Shown piece by piece: positions 26,998-35,602 of a DNA stretch of 64,000 bases; the first letter of the stretch is position 1, and every line of letters starts with the position of its first letter. Position numbers and translations under genes: made by a program. Location: the NCBI RefSeq assembly GCF_029955155.1, contig NZ_JAPNOZ010000004.1, positions 226,985 to 290,984 of the forward strand, in the 5' to 3' direction. Below the pieces are notes generated by a model, which did not search any database, was not told where the DNA came from, and saw nothing but the letters and a program-made list of their open reading frames with translations. Source of the DNA: Psychrobacillus sp. NEAU-3TGS. GTDB taxonomy: Bacteria > Bacillota > Bacilli > Bacillales_A > Planococcaceae.

Positions 26998-27940
26998 TAC
27001 GAAGCTAATTATATTGGCAGTTATCGCTATCATATGTATGTTGTTATTTGCATTTTACAATATCCAAGGCGGTTTTAGTTACGCGTTTCCGAAACGCTTA
27101 GAGCGATTATTTGCAATGGTCATTACAGGGACTGCAATCGCCTATGCGACAGTAGCATTCCAAACCGTGACCCACAATCGATTGTTAACACCATCGGTTA
27201 TGGGGATTGACTCCATGTACGAGATCGTTCAAACGATTATTTACTTTGCCTTAGGTTCGTCTTCGATCTTTGTTGTAAGCCGTTATTTAAACTTTGGTGT
27301 ATCTATTATTGCAATGGTTCTGTTTGCTTTAATATTATACCGTTTCTTATTCCGTGCTGATAAGCATCCGATCTTCTTGCTATTATTGGCAGGTATGATA
27401 ATCGGTACACTACTCGGAAGTTTAGTTACCTTTATGCAAGTAATTATTGATCCAGTAGAGTATGAAAGCTTGCAGGCTCGATTGTTTGCTAGCTTTATGA
27501 ATGTAAAAACAGAGCTGCTATTTATATCAGCAGGTATTGTGATCTTAGCATTTCTTTATGGTACACGGATATTACATAAGTTAGATGTTATGTCTTTAGG
27601 GCGTGACAATGCCATTAACTTAGGTATTAACTATGACAAAATGGTATTACGAATTTTAATTTTGTCATCCATTTTAATTGCAGTAGCAACGGCTTTAGTC
27701 GGTCCTATTACGTTTTTAGGATTAATCGTTTCTAACTTAGCGTATCAATATTTTGCTACATATAAACACTGGGTCCTAATAGTGGGTGCAAGTTTAATAA
27801 GTATTATTGCTTTAGTCGGCGGACAATTTTTAGTGCTTCATGTATTCCATTTAACTACAACAATTAGTGTAATTATCAACTTTATCGGTGGTCTTTACTT
27901 TATTTACTTATTACTAAAGGAAAGTAGGAAAGCAGGATGA
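26984..27940 (+). CDS. yclO: Siderophore ABC transporter permease (YclO-like)
   Basis: The 318-residue second FecCD-type permease has about nine helices, FAFYNIQGGFSYAFPKRLERLFAMVITG at the start, THNRLLTPSVMGIDSMYEIVQT and the coupling segment GPITFLGLIVSNLAYQYF. AGGGGG lies before its ATG inside the end of yclN. With YclN it should form a heterodimeric channel, as each gene is a full-length but distinct permease. It overlaps the ATPase gene by four bases (ATGA). Confidence 0.92.
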   Translation: MRKNSTKLIILAVIAIICMLLFAFYNIQGGFSYAFPKRLERLFAMVITGTAIAYATVAFQTVTHNRLLTPSVMGIDSMYEIVQTIIYFALGSSSIFVVSRYLNFGVSIIAMVLFALILYRFLFRADKHPIFLLLLAGMIIGTLLGSLVTFMQVIIDPVEYESLQARLFASFMNVKTELLFISAGIVILAFLYGTRILHKLDVMSLGRDNAINLGINYDKMVLRILILSSILIAVATALVGPITFLGLIVSNLAYQYFATYKHWVLIVGASLISIIALVGGQFLVLHVFHLTTTISVIINFIGGLYFIYLLLKESRKAG

Positions 27941-28704
27941 TTGAGATTAAAGGGCTTTCTAAAAGCTTTGGGAAAAAAACGGTTGTCGAAGATGTTACAT
28001 TGAAAATCCAAGCAAAAGCCATTACGTCCTTTATTGGACCTAATGGTGCGGGTAAGTCAACATTATTATCGATGGTAAGTCGTTTATTAGATGCAGATAC
28101 TGGTGAGGTATTATTAGATCAATCAGATGTAAAAAAAATGAAATCAGATTCATTTGCGAAACGCGTTGCGATTTTAAAGCAAACAAATCATTTGAATATT
28201 CGTTTATCGGTTCGTGATCTTGTATCTTTTGGCCGTTATCCATATTCGAAAGGTCGTTTAAACGAGGAAGATCATAAGTTTGTAGACCAAGCGTTAGAGT
28301 ACATGAATTTAACTGACATGCAAGATAAGTTTTTAGATGAGCTTTCAGGTGGTCAAAAGCAGCGTGCATTTATTTCTATGGTTATTGCGCAAGATACTGA
28401 TTATATTTTACTCGATGAACCTTTAAACAACCTAGATATGAAGCATTCTGTTCAAATCATGAAAATCTTGCGTAAACTAGTAGATGAGTTAGGTAAAACT
28501 GTTGTTATCGTATTGCATGATATTAACTTCGCGTCTGTCTATTCAGATCGTATTGTTGCGTTGAAGAATGGACGATTAGTAAAAGATGGTCCAACACATG
28601 AGATTATTAACTCAACTGCTTTACGTGAAGTGTATGATATGGACATTCCTGTTCAAGTACAGGATGGTTGTCGAATTTGTGTATATTTTAATTCACATAA
28701 TTGA
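27937..28704 (+). CDS. yclP: Siderophore ABC transporter ATPase (YclP-like)
   Basis: The 255-residue ATPase has Walker A GPNGAGKST, the FecE-type VRDLVSFGRYPYSKGRL region, signature LSGGQKQR, Walker B YILLDEPLNNLD and switch His VLHDINFA. This is the energy-coupling subunit for YclN/YclO. About 125 bases separate it from the binding protein gene, and that gap carries its own promoter and Fur box, so yclQ can be made in excess. Confidence 0.94.
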   Translation: MIEIKGLSKSFGKKTVVEDVTLKIQAKAITSFIGPNGAGKSTLLSMVSRLLDADTGEVLLDQSDVKKMKSDSFAKRVAILKQTNHLNIRLSVRDLVSFGRYPYSKGRLNEEDHKFVDQALEYMNLTDMQDKFLDELSGGQKQRAFISMVIAQDTDYILLDEPLNNLDMKHSVQIMKILRKLVDELGKTVVIVLHDINFASVYSDRIVALKNGRLVKDGPTHEIINSTALREVYDMDIPVQVQDGCRICVYFNSHN

Positions 28705-28731
28705 TTTTAATTTTTAAAATTTTAAAAGTGA

Positions 28732-28789
28732 TTGACAATCATTGCAGACTCATTTAGAATATGACTTAGTTAATTGATAATGATTATCA
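28732..28789 (+). promoter_or_regulatory. Second Fur-controlled promoter, for the binding protein gene
   Basis: TTGACA (28732-28737), 17 bp, TAGAAT (28755-28760), then a perfect Fur 7-1-7 palindrome TGATAAT-G-ATTATCA (28775-28789) overlapping the expected start site. Confidence 0.88.
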
Positions 28790-28829
28790 CTATCAAATGA
28801 GTAAGATATATTAGGAGGAGAAATTTAGC

Positions 28830-29873
28830 ATGAAGAATTGGAAGTTTTTAACTGCTGCATCAGCATTAGTATTAATGTTAGCTGCATGTGGATCAGAGGA
28901 AGCAGAAACACCAAAAACAGATGATACAAACCAAGCAACTGAAACAGAAAAAGAAGAGGTAGCGGAAGAATCAGCATTCCCTATGACAGTATCTTCGTTA
29001 AGTACTAACCGTGAAACAGAAGAAGGAGCTTCTATCACATTTGAAGATATTACTTTAGAGGAAGAGCCAGAGCGCATCATCTCTTTTGACTATGGTTTCT
29101 TAGACACGCTGGATGCATTGGGCGTTGAAGGTATCGTAGGTGTAGCAGCTAACGGCGGTAAAGGAAACATTCCAGAACACTTAAAAGAAAAATATGCACC
29201 AAGCGATGAGATTACGGACGTTGGTACATTAAAAGAAATCAATTTCGAAGCAGTAGCAGCTGCTGATCCAGATATCATTTTTATCTCTGGTCGCCAAGCT
29301 CCATACTATGAAGAATTAAAAGAAATTACACCAAACGTAGTATTTATTGGTTCGGATAACTCGAACTATATTGATGCAGTTTATGAAACAGTTGATTTAG
29401 CAGCAGCAATCTTTGATAAAGCTGACAAAGCAGAAGAGTTAAAAGCTGGACTACAAGAAAAAGTAGATGCTGTAAAAGAAAAAGCAGCTGGCTATGAAAA
29501 TGCATTAGTTGCAATGTATAACGACAAAAAAATCTCTGGTTTTGATAACGGTGAAGATTCTCGTTTCGCTTATGTGTACAATGACTTCGGTTTTAAACCA
29601 GCAACAACTGATATTAAAGCATCCTCACACGGATCTGACTTTTCTTATGAGTCCGTACTTTCTGTAGATCCAGAAGTATTATTGATCGTTGACCGTACAG
29701 TTTCAGATGAAGCAACAATTAAAGCAGATATCGAAAACGATATTATTAAACAAACTCGTGCTTACAAAGAAGGGAAAATCGTATACTTAGATGGTACGAA
29801 CTGGTACTTCTCAAGTAACGGTATCACAACCGAAGCAGATAAATTACAAGAAATCTTAGATGAATTAAAATAA
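28830..29873 (+). CDS. yclQ: Siderophore-binding lipoprotein (YclQ-like)
   Basis: The 347-residue protein starts with a lipoprotein signal ending LMLAAC, a Thr/Glu-rich linker, and a class III periplasmic-binding domain (about 60-347: PERIISFDYGFLDTLDALGVEGIVGVA, INFEAVAAADPDIIFISGRQAPYYEELKEI, DFSYESVLSVDPEVLLIVDRTV). B. subtilis YclQ binds petrobactin and its precursor 3,4-dihydroxybenzoate. AGGAGGAGAAA precedes ATG. A weak hairpin follows. Confidence 0.92.
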   Translation: MKNWKFLTAASALVLMLAACGSEEAETPKTDDTNQATETEKEEVAEESAFPMTVSSLSTNRETEEGASITFEDITLEEEPERIISFDYGFLDTLDALGVEGIVGVAANGGKGNIPEHLKEKYAPSDEITDVGTLKEINFEAVAAADPDIIFISGRQAPYYEELKEITPNVVFIGSDNSNYIDAVYETVDLAAAIFDKADKAEELKAGLQEKVDAVKEKAAGYENALVAMYNDKKISGFDNGEDSRFAYVYNDFGFKPATTDIKASSHGSDFSYESVLSVDPEVLLIVDRTVSDEATIKADIENDIIKQTRAYKEGKIVYLDGTNWYFSSNGITTEADKLQEILDELK

Positions 29874-29891
29874 TTCATCCTATATAGTAAG

Positions 29892-29934
29892 TGGAGCTAC
29901 TCTAATCGTGTATATTGATTGGGTAGCTCTTTAC
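29892..29934 (+). terminator. Probable terminator after yclQ
   Basis: GGAGCTACTC / GGGTAGCTCT stem with an 18-base loop and a short T run; weaker than others here. Confidence 0.5.
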
Positions 29935-29971
29935 ATTTATCATTTTACTTATGAAAAAGGGGATAGAGAAC

Positions 29972-30331
29972 ATGTTTGTTCAAATGAGAAAAATGAGAAA
30001 ATGGACTTTAACAGAAGGTAATTCAGATAAGATTATTGAGCGCGCTTTGGAAAAAAGCGTGACCAAGGCCCAACTCTAATAGAAAACAACCAGGTTTTGT
30101 TTTGTAGGGCGCGAACTGTTATTGAAAAATGTCCGTCGCGGCGAAGAAGAACTGGTAATGATCATTCGTTGGGAATCAGAAGAGGCATGGAAAAACTGGG
30201 AGAAGAGTCCAGAACATATAGCTGGTCATAAAGCGAAAATCAAAGAGCATGGCGGAAAACCACCTAAACCAGAATATGTTATTTCTATCGAGCATGCAAA
30301 CTATACCATTGTAGAATTAATAACTAAATAA
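29972..30331 (+). pseudogene. hmoA: Decayed heme-degrading monooxygenase (HmoA/IsdG type)
   Basis: ATG 29972 behind AAAGGGGATAG opens with MFVQMRKM and TEGNSDKIIER, the HmoA N-terminus, then runs into stops at about 30077. The C-terminal half (from about 30122: KNVRRGEEELVMIIRWESEEAWKNWEKSPEHIAGH) is well preserved. Between them the expected residues are found in successive other frames (FGK...DQGPTLIE, then KQPGFV), so at least three small insertions or deletions lie within about 75 bases. The start also has a duplicated AGAAAATG. The intact gene would degrade heme to release iron, fitting the siderophore cluster just upstream. Confidence 0.8.
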
Positions 30332-30350
30332 TGAATGCTGTGATTATAAT

Positions 30351-30383
30351 AATCCACGAGGAATTAAACCTCGTGGATTTTTT
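30351..30383 (+). terminator. Intrinsic terminator
   Basis: ATCCACGAGG / CCTCGTGGAT perfect stem, seven-base loop, six T. Confidence 0.9.
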
Positions 30384-30441
30384 AGTGGCTTCCAAGATTG
30401 ATGCTATGTCATTTGTTCCTACCAAAAACATAAATTATGTG

Positions 30442-30963
30442 TTTAGGGAAACTGCGAAGTAGGTGGTTGATGAAGTGTCCGCTAGATTTTCACTGCAGTC
30501 GTACGCTTTCCGCCGGGTGTGCGATGAGCCATTCCCTCCGCTTAGGCGTCGTTGGAATGTCTCATTAGCCCACTCATCCGGCAGGAGTCGACGACTGTAG
30601 TAAAAATCAATGGTAAATCCTTTTTTATTTTTGATCGACTTGCTAAAAACAAAACATCAATGCCAGTTTCAGTTTGTCGTGTTCGCAGCTCATTATGTCG
30701 CGTTAAACCATTTATTGGCATTTATTAGTTGGAGAACATATGAATAAGTTTCATTTGTTAAACAGTGACACTGATTAGATAGCGTTATCCTTCATAGATT
30801 GTAGCGAAAGGGCGTCGACTCCAGCCGGAATAGCTTGAGCTGAAGACCCTGGACAGAGCGTAGCGAAGGAAGCGATGAAGCCAAGCCGGCGGAAAACGTA
30901 CGCCCTGCAGCGGAAATCTTAGCGGATTCTTCATTCCATTCACTACGTCGCAGTTTCCTATAT
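30442..30963. mobile_element. MITE-like element with long GC-rich inverted arms, copy 1
   Basis: The left end TTTAGGGAAACTGCGA (30442) and right end CGCAGTTTCCTA (30949-30960) are inverted copies. The inverted similarity continues imperfectly for about 150-160 bp on each side: TCCGCTA, TGCAG, GTACG, TTTCCGCCGG and GGAGTCGACG occur in the same order in the left arm and in the reverse complement of the right arm. About 190 bp of AT-rich centre separates them. No gene with a ribosome site is present. The same design recurs at 42.7 kb and begins again at 63.97 kb. It fills the otherwise gene-free 30384-31058 gap. Confidence 0.7.
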
Positions 30964-31058
30964 AGCGAACCCATGCCGAATAATATCCATGCAATTGTGT
31001 ATTGTAATTATGTAGTCTATACTTTTATCATGAATAATTTTGAGAGGAGTGGGATACA

Positions 31059-31670
31059 ATGAAAAAATGGTTTTATCCACTTGGATTTGTAACACTACTT
31101 GGATTTGCCGCATTATATATTTCTTTTACCTCAGAAGAAATGGTGCAACTGGATCGTAAAATGAGCGAACTTATTTATGGCAATCAATTCATCACGTTAT
31201 TTCATTATATAGGAGAACAGAAATTTATTGTTATCATGATGTTGATCTTATTCGCCTACTTATGGATACGCTCGAAAAATTATCGTGGTATGTTATTTGG
31301 ATTGTTTTCTGTAGGTGTAGGGAACGTACTCAACCAGCTTATGAAAAAGTGGGTGGAAAGAGAGCGACCAGATATTCCGAATCAGCTAGAAAGCTTTAGT
31401 TTTCCGTCTGGGCATGCGATGGTTGGATTATTGTATATATTTACGATTGCCTATTTCTTAGCCGAACATCAAACGAATAAAAAAGTTCGCGTGTCCATAT
31501 GGATTGGTGCACTTATACTTACCGTTCTAATTGGATTATCGAGGGTTGCAGAAAGTCGCCATTATGCTACCGATGTGTTTGCAGGATGGATGGCAGGGTA
31601 TACATGGTTTATCCTCATTGTATTATGGTACGAATTTCGAAGTAACATTTTTAAAAAGAATAGACCCTAG
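31059..31670 (+). CDS. PAP2-family phosphatase
   Basis: The 203-residue membrane protein has five to six helices and all three acid-phosphatase motifs: KKWVERERP (KX6RP), FPSGHAM (PSGH) and SRVAESRHYATD (SRX5HX3D), with the two His as nucleophile and acid. Such proteins dephosphorylate lipid phosphates, for example phosphatidylglycerophosphate or undecaprenyl pyrophosphate, at the outer membrane face. Which lipid cannot be decided. AGAGGAG precedes the ATG and a terminator follows directly. Confidence 0.9.
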   Translation: MKKWFYPLGFVTLLGFAALYISFTSEEMVQLDRKMSELIYGNQFITLFHYIGEQKFIVIMMLILFAYLWIRSKNYRGMLFGLFSVGVGNVLNQLMKKWVERERPDIPNQLESFSFPSGHAMVGLLYIFTIAYFLAEHQTNKKVRVSIWIGALILTVLIGLSRVAESRHYATDVFAGWMAGYTWFILIVLWYEFRSNIFKKNRP

Positions 31671-31702
31671 AATCCTTTCCTCCTCTTGGAAAGGATTTTT
31701 TC
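31671..31702 (+). terminator. Intrinsic terminator
   Basis: AATCCTTTCC / GGAAAGGATT, seven-base loop, six T. Confidence 0.9.
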
Positions 31703-31720
31703 AAAAGGAGTGTAAGAAGT

Positions 31721-32380
31721 ATGTTTGAACTACCGGATGAACTAGTCACACTTGGCAAGAAAAGAATAGAAGGATTCCCAGTAGAAGGCTTTGTCAGAGG
31801 GAAAGGACCTAAAAATCCTACTATCCTGCTAATAGGAGAAGCACCAGGAGAGAATGAAGCGGTCCAAGGGATGCCATTCGTAGGTAGAGCAGGAGATGAA
31901 TTAGTGAAATCTCTTGCAAGTATCGGTTTAACAAGAGATAACGTCTATATGACAAGTGCGGTGAGAAGTCGTCCATATATTTGGAAAGATAAGAAAGCAA
32001 GAAATGGTGAAATAACGAAGAGGAAATACAATCGTCCACCTACTCAACAAGAAATAATTGCCCATGCACCTGTACTCGATTATGAACTAACCCATATAGC
32101 GCCAGTCGTCATAGTTACTTTGGGAAATGTAGGACTGCAACGGTTACTTGGCAAAGATGCAAAAGTATCTGCTCTACATGGGCAATTGATCGAACATGAG
32201 GTACAGCATTTAGCATCGCTAGAAGAAAATAAATTCAAATGGTCAGAGGAAAAGTATTTAATCATTCCAACATACCATCCCGCGGCTGTATTTTATCGTC
32301 CTTCCAATCGGGATATTTTAGAAGAGGATTGGGCGAAAATAGGGCAATATATTGCTTCAGCAAAATTAAAATTTTCATGA
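31721..32380 (+). CDS. Uracil-DNA glycosylase superfamily protein (family 4-like, no cysteines)
   Basis: The 219-residue protein has motif 1 GEAPGENEAVQGMPFVGRAGDELVKSL, as in family 4 UDG, a following NVYMTSAVRSRPY stretch, TLGNVGLQRLLG and the C-terminal TYHPAAVFYRPSNR motif. Family 4 enzymes hold a 4Fe-4S cluster with four cysteines, one in the KCRPP segment. Here that position is Ser (RSRP) and the whole protein contains no Cys, so the cluster must be absent. It could still remove uracil or another base. AAAAGGAG precedes ATG 31721. Confidence 0.78.
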   Translation: MFELPDELVTLGKKRIEGFPVEGFVRGKGPKNPTILLIGEAPGENEAVQGMPFVGRAGDELVKSLASIGLTRDNVYMTSAVRSRPYIWKDKKARNGEITKRKYNRPPTQQEIIAHAPVLDYELTHIAPVVIVTLGNVGLQRLLGKDAKVSALHGQLIEHEVQHLASLEENKFKWSEEKYLIIPTYHPAAVFYRPSNRDILEEDWAKIGQYIASAKLKFS

Positions 32381-32456
32381 GTCTAAAAGAATTGCGCATG
32401 GGAAACTTAATGCGTATAATAAATGAAAATCGATATTTAGAAAGAAGTGGATACAG

Positions 32457-33266
32457 GTGGACGGGAATGTTGTCTTTGCATTATTACTTACGTTATTTGC
32501 AGGTCTAGCAACAGGGATAGGTAGCTTACTATCATTGTTAACGAAACGTACAAATACGAAGTTTTTATCTATGGCATTAGGTTTTTCAGCAGGGGTAATG
32601 ATTTATGTCTCATTAGTGGAGATATTTGTGAAAGCTAAGGATTCGTTAACAGAGGAACTCGGTACAACAAATGGTTATTGGATGACAATTTTTGGTTTTT
32701 TTGCAGGGATGATTTTTATTGCAATAGTAGATCGTTTACTGCCGAAAATAGGAAATCCACATGAAGTAAAAAGTGTAGAGGACATGGACAATGGACCTTC
32801 TAATGCGGAGTATACAAAGCTGATGAAAATGGGAGTCTTTACGGCACTAGCAATAGGCATTCATAATTTCCCGGAAGGTATTGCTACATTTGCATCGGCT
32901 TTACAGGATCCTAATTTAGGAATTGCAATTGCGATAGCAGTTGCCATTCATAATATTCCAGAAGGTATCGCTGTAGCTGTACCGATATACTATGCAACTG
33001 GTAATAGAAAAAAAGCATTTAAATTATCCTTTCTTTCAGGTCTTGCTGAACCGGTCGGAGCATTTGTTGCGTATTTAGTATTAATGCCATTTTTAAACGG
33101 GGTTGTTTTTGGAGTAGTGTTTGCAGCAGTAGCAGGTATTATGGTGTTCATTTCTTTAGATGAATTATTACCGGCAGCTAAAAAGTACGACGAAACACAC
33201 TCTTCTATTTACGGCGTAGTAGCTGGAATGCTGGTCATGGCATTAAGTTTAGTATTAATGGCATAA
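32457..33266 (+). CDS. zupT: ZIP-family metal transporter (zinc)
   Basis: GTG start at 32457; the AAGAAGTGG before it is a modest site, and a TTG a few codons downstream is the alternative. The 269 residues form about eight helices with the ZIP metal-site motifs IGIHNFPEGIATF and AIHNIPEGIAVAVP in helices 4 and 5, and an acidic loop between helices 3 and 4. ZupT-type proteins import zinc and other divalent metals. Ends at a strong shared terminator with thrB. No Zur box was recognised. Confidence 0.9.
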   Translation: MDGNVVFALLLTLFAGLATGIGSLLSLLTKRTNTKFLSMALGFSAGVMIYVSLVEIFVKAKDSLTEELGTTNGYWMTIFGFFAGMIFIAIVDRLLPKIGNPHEVKSVEDMDNGPSNAEYTKLMKMGVFTALAIGIHNFPEGIATFASALQDPNLGIAIAIAVAIHNIPEGIAVAVPIYYATGNRKKAFKLSFLSGLAEPVGAFVAYLVLMPFLNGVVFGVVFAAVAGIMVFISLDELLPAAKKYDETHSSIYGVVAGMLVMALSLVLMA

Positions 33267-33280
33267 AAGCAAAAGTATAA

Positions 33281-33327
33281 AAAAGCAGTGCAGTTCTCAA
33301 TTAGAGAAGACTGCACTGCCATTTTTA
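33281..33327. terminator. Bidirectional terminator
   Basis: GCAGTGCAG...TTCTC / GAGAAGACTGCACTGC stem with a two-base bulge, A-run and T-run; it reaches into the last codons of thrB. Confidence 0.85.
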
Positions 33328-34220
33328 TTTTTTGCAATAATACCAGTTCGATTCATCTCCACTGGTACAAGCTGAAAGTTAGGAAAAATCCCATCTAGCT
33401 TTGAAATGAACTCCTGCTCTGAACCTTTTTGTACAAGTGAGAGTAGGGTAGGGCCTGCTCCGCTTATACAAGTACCAAATGCACCTGCATTTTTGGCTGC
33501 TACCTTAATCTCTCTACTCTCTGGGATCAGATCAAGACGATACGGTTCGTGAAACAAATCTTGCTCCATGTATACGCCAGCCTGCTCAAATGATTGAGAG
33601 AGAAAAGCGGCAGTAAGTAAACTAGCGGTTGCACTTGCTTGTGCAGAAACCTGACGTGTGTAACTATCTGGTAAGACATTTCTAGCAGCTTCTGTTTTTA
33701 GCTCAAAGTTAGGAATAAATAAAACAAAAGAAGCATCAATATGATACGCATGAAACACATGGATTTCTCCATTATCTGCACTCGATGAAATTGTAAAGCC
33801 ACCAAATATAGAAGCGGCTGCGTTATCCGGATGACCTTCCATCAAGGTTGCCACTTTTAACTTGTCTTGTGCAGTTAGCTCAAGTTCAAGTACTTGATTA
33901 GCAAGTTCAACCCCCGCAACGATGGCAGATGCGCTGCTTCCCATCCCGCGAGCGAGCGGGATTTCACTTCTCACGGATAGATGGCATGGGGGGAGGCTTT
34001 GACCATGTAATTCCGCAGTTTTCTCGGCAGCTTGAATTATTAGATGATCTTTTGGGTTGGGAACGTCCGGTAAGTTATCGGATAAGTTATCAATCTTCCA
34101 CGCAGAAGCTAGTTCAACCTCTAACTCCAAGTATTTATCTAACGCAATCCCAATCGAATCAAAACCAGGTCCTAAATTCGCTGTACTTGCAGGAATGGAA
34201 ATCGACCATCTTTTACTCAT
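33297..34220 (-). CDS. thrB: Homoserine kinase
   Basis: The 307-residue GHMP kinase has [19 protein letters not shown] near the start, the ATP-binding loop [21 protein letters not shown] and the C-terminal [12 protein letters not shown]. It phosphorylates homoserine, supplying threonine synthase. Start ATG overlaps the thrC stop by four bases, so translation is coupled and the order is thrC then thrB, as in Bacillus. Homoserine dehydrogenase (hom), usually first in that operon, is absent from this locus. Confidence 0.96.
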   Translation of the reverse strand: MSKRWSISIPASTANLGPGFDSIGIALDKYLELEVELASAWKIDNLSDNLPDVPNPKDHLIIQAAEKTAELHGQSLPPCHLSVRSEIPLARGMGSSASAIVAGVELANQVLELELTAQDKLKVATLMEGHPDNAAASIFGGFTISSSADNGEIHVFHAYHIDASFVLFIPNFELKTEAARNVLPDSYTRQVSAQASATASLLTAAFLSQSFEQAGVYMEQDLFHEPYRLDLIPESREIKVAAKNAGAFGTCISGAGPTLLSLVQKGSEQEFISKLDGIFPNFQLVPVEMNRTGIIAKNKNGSAVFSN

Positions 34221-35272
34221 AGTACACCCTCAATATACGCACGAATTTCATCTTCGTCATTTTTTAATGATACTAAGTCAACTGTCGAAACTTCCATAGC
34301 AGTATCTGGATCCTTCAAACCGTTTCCTGTAAAAACAGTTACAACTTTGCTTCCTGCACAGATTTTACCGCTTTTCACTGATTTAATAACTCCTGCTAAG
34401 GAAGCGGCGGAACCTGGCTCAACAAATATTCCTTCGCGACTAGCAATCAGTTGATATGCTTGTAGAATTTCATCATCCGTAACAGCATCGATTAACCCAC
34501 CAGACTCATCACGAGCAGCTTCAGCTAGTATCCAGCTTGCTGGATTTCCAATACGAATGGCAGTAGCAACTGTTTCCGGATTGGCGATTGGTGTACCTTG
34601 TACGATTGCAGCAGAGCCCTCTGCTTCAAAACCAAACATTTTTGGTAAGCCAGACTGTTTTACTTCGTCATACTCTTTGAAACCTTTCCAATAGGCACTG
34701 ATGTTTCCTGCGTTACCGACTGGGATACATAAATAATCAGGAGAAGAACCGAGAGCATCTACAATTTCAAAAGCAGCTGTTTTTTGTCCTTCCAAACGAT
34801 ATGGATTTACAGAGTTAACAAGCGCAACAGGTGATGTTTCACTAACTTTACGAACGATTTGTAACGCGTCGTCGAAGTTGCCATCGATCTCAATAATCTT
34901 GGAACCGTACATACATGCTTGTGCCAGCTTTCCAAGTGCTACTTTTCCTTTTGGAATGACAACAATCGATTTTATACCTGCCCGAGCAGCGTATGCAGCA
35001 GCGGCAGCAGAAGTGTTTCCAGTAGATGCACAAATAACACATTCGCTTCCTTCTTCTATAGCTTTTGCTACAGCAAATACCATCCCTCTATCCTTAAATG
35101 AACCGGTAGGATTTGCACCTTCTACTTTTCCATAAAGCTCGATTCCTAGTTCTTTCGATAAGTTTTCTAATTTAATAAGAGGCGTATTTCCCTCGTGTAA
35201 TGATAGTTTAGGTGTTTTATCTGTTACAGGTAAAAATTCTTTATATTGTTCGATTAGTCCTTGCCATGCCAT
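34217..35272 (-). CDS. thrC: Threonine synthase
   Basis: The 351-residue PLP enzyme has the cofactor lysine in [10 protein letters not shown], the phosphate-binding loop [34 protein letters not shown] and [13 protein letters not shown]. It converts O-phosphohomoserine to threonine. Its length and motifs match the short Bacillus-type enzyme. ATG follows AGAGAGGCGG. No T-box leader sequence (the conserved AGGGTGGNACCGCG element) could be found in the 330 bp upstream. Confidence 0.96.
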   Translation of the reverse strand: MAWQGLIEQYKEFLPVTDKTPKLSLHEGNTPLIKLENLSKELGIELYGKVEGANPTGSFKDRGMVFAVAKAIEEGSECVICASTGNTSAAAAAYAARAGIKSIVVIPKGKVALGKLAQACMYGSKIIEIDGNFDDALQIVRKVSETSPVALVNSVNPYRLEGQKTAAFEIVDALGSSPDYLCIPVGNAGNISAYWKGFKEYDEVKQSGLPKMFGFEAEGSAAIVQGTPIANPETVATAIRIGNPASWILAEAARDESGGLIDAVTDDEILQAYQLIASREGIFVEPGSAASLAGVIKSVKSGKICAGSKVVTVFTGNGLKDPDTAMEVSTVDLVSLKNDEDEIRAYIEGVL

Positions 35273-35362
35273 GATGTAATCCGCCTCTCTGTTCTTCTTG
35301 AATAAACATATGTATTTCTATAATGGACATTTTACCGTAATAAAGCGAAAAAAACAAGTAGA

Positions 35363-35397
35363 TTTTTTTCTGCAGGGTTAATAACTCTGCGGAAAAA
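35363..35397. other. Hairpin in the thrC/niaP gap
   Basis: TTTTTCTGCAGGGTTA / TAACTCTGCGGAAAAA inverted repeat in the 330-bp divergent region. No T-run follows the stem on either strand, so it is not a standard terminator. The rest of 35273-35526 shows nothing I can name. Confidence 0.35.
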
Positions 35398-35526
35398 GCC
35401 TCTGCCGTATGTCACAAATTTTGTAAGGAGTCGAGGGAGGCAGTCTAAGTTAGCAACGTACTGTAGGCCACGAGTTCAATTCAAAGTTAGGATGTAAATA
35501 CGCTCCATGCGTAATTAATTTTACTA

Positions 35527-35587
35527 TTGTAAGTTCCTTATTCTATGGGTATACTAATCATGTAAACATTAAACATTACAGGTGTAA
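35527..35587 (+). promoter_or_regulatory. niaP promoter with candidate operator
   Basis: TTGTAA (35527-35532), 17 bp, TATACT (35550-35555). Downstream lies a palindrome TTACA-GG-TGTAA (35576-35587), itself part of a larger TGTAA...TTACA symmetry starting at 35561. NiaR repressors control niaP in other Bacillales, so a NiaR site is a reasonable guess, not a demonstration. Confidence 0.5.
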
Positions 35588-35602
35588 AGACAGGGGTAAA
35601 CT

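Noticed and set aside
30785..30994. Minus-strand open frames inside inverted-arm element copy 1
   Set aside because: No ribosome site, composition follows the palindromic arms, and the same region in copy 2 does not conserve the peptide.
35363..35397. Hairpin considered as terminator or T-box for thrC
   Set aside because: No T-run after the stem on either strand and no T-box consensus element nearby.
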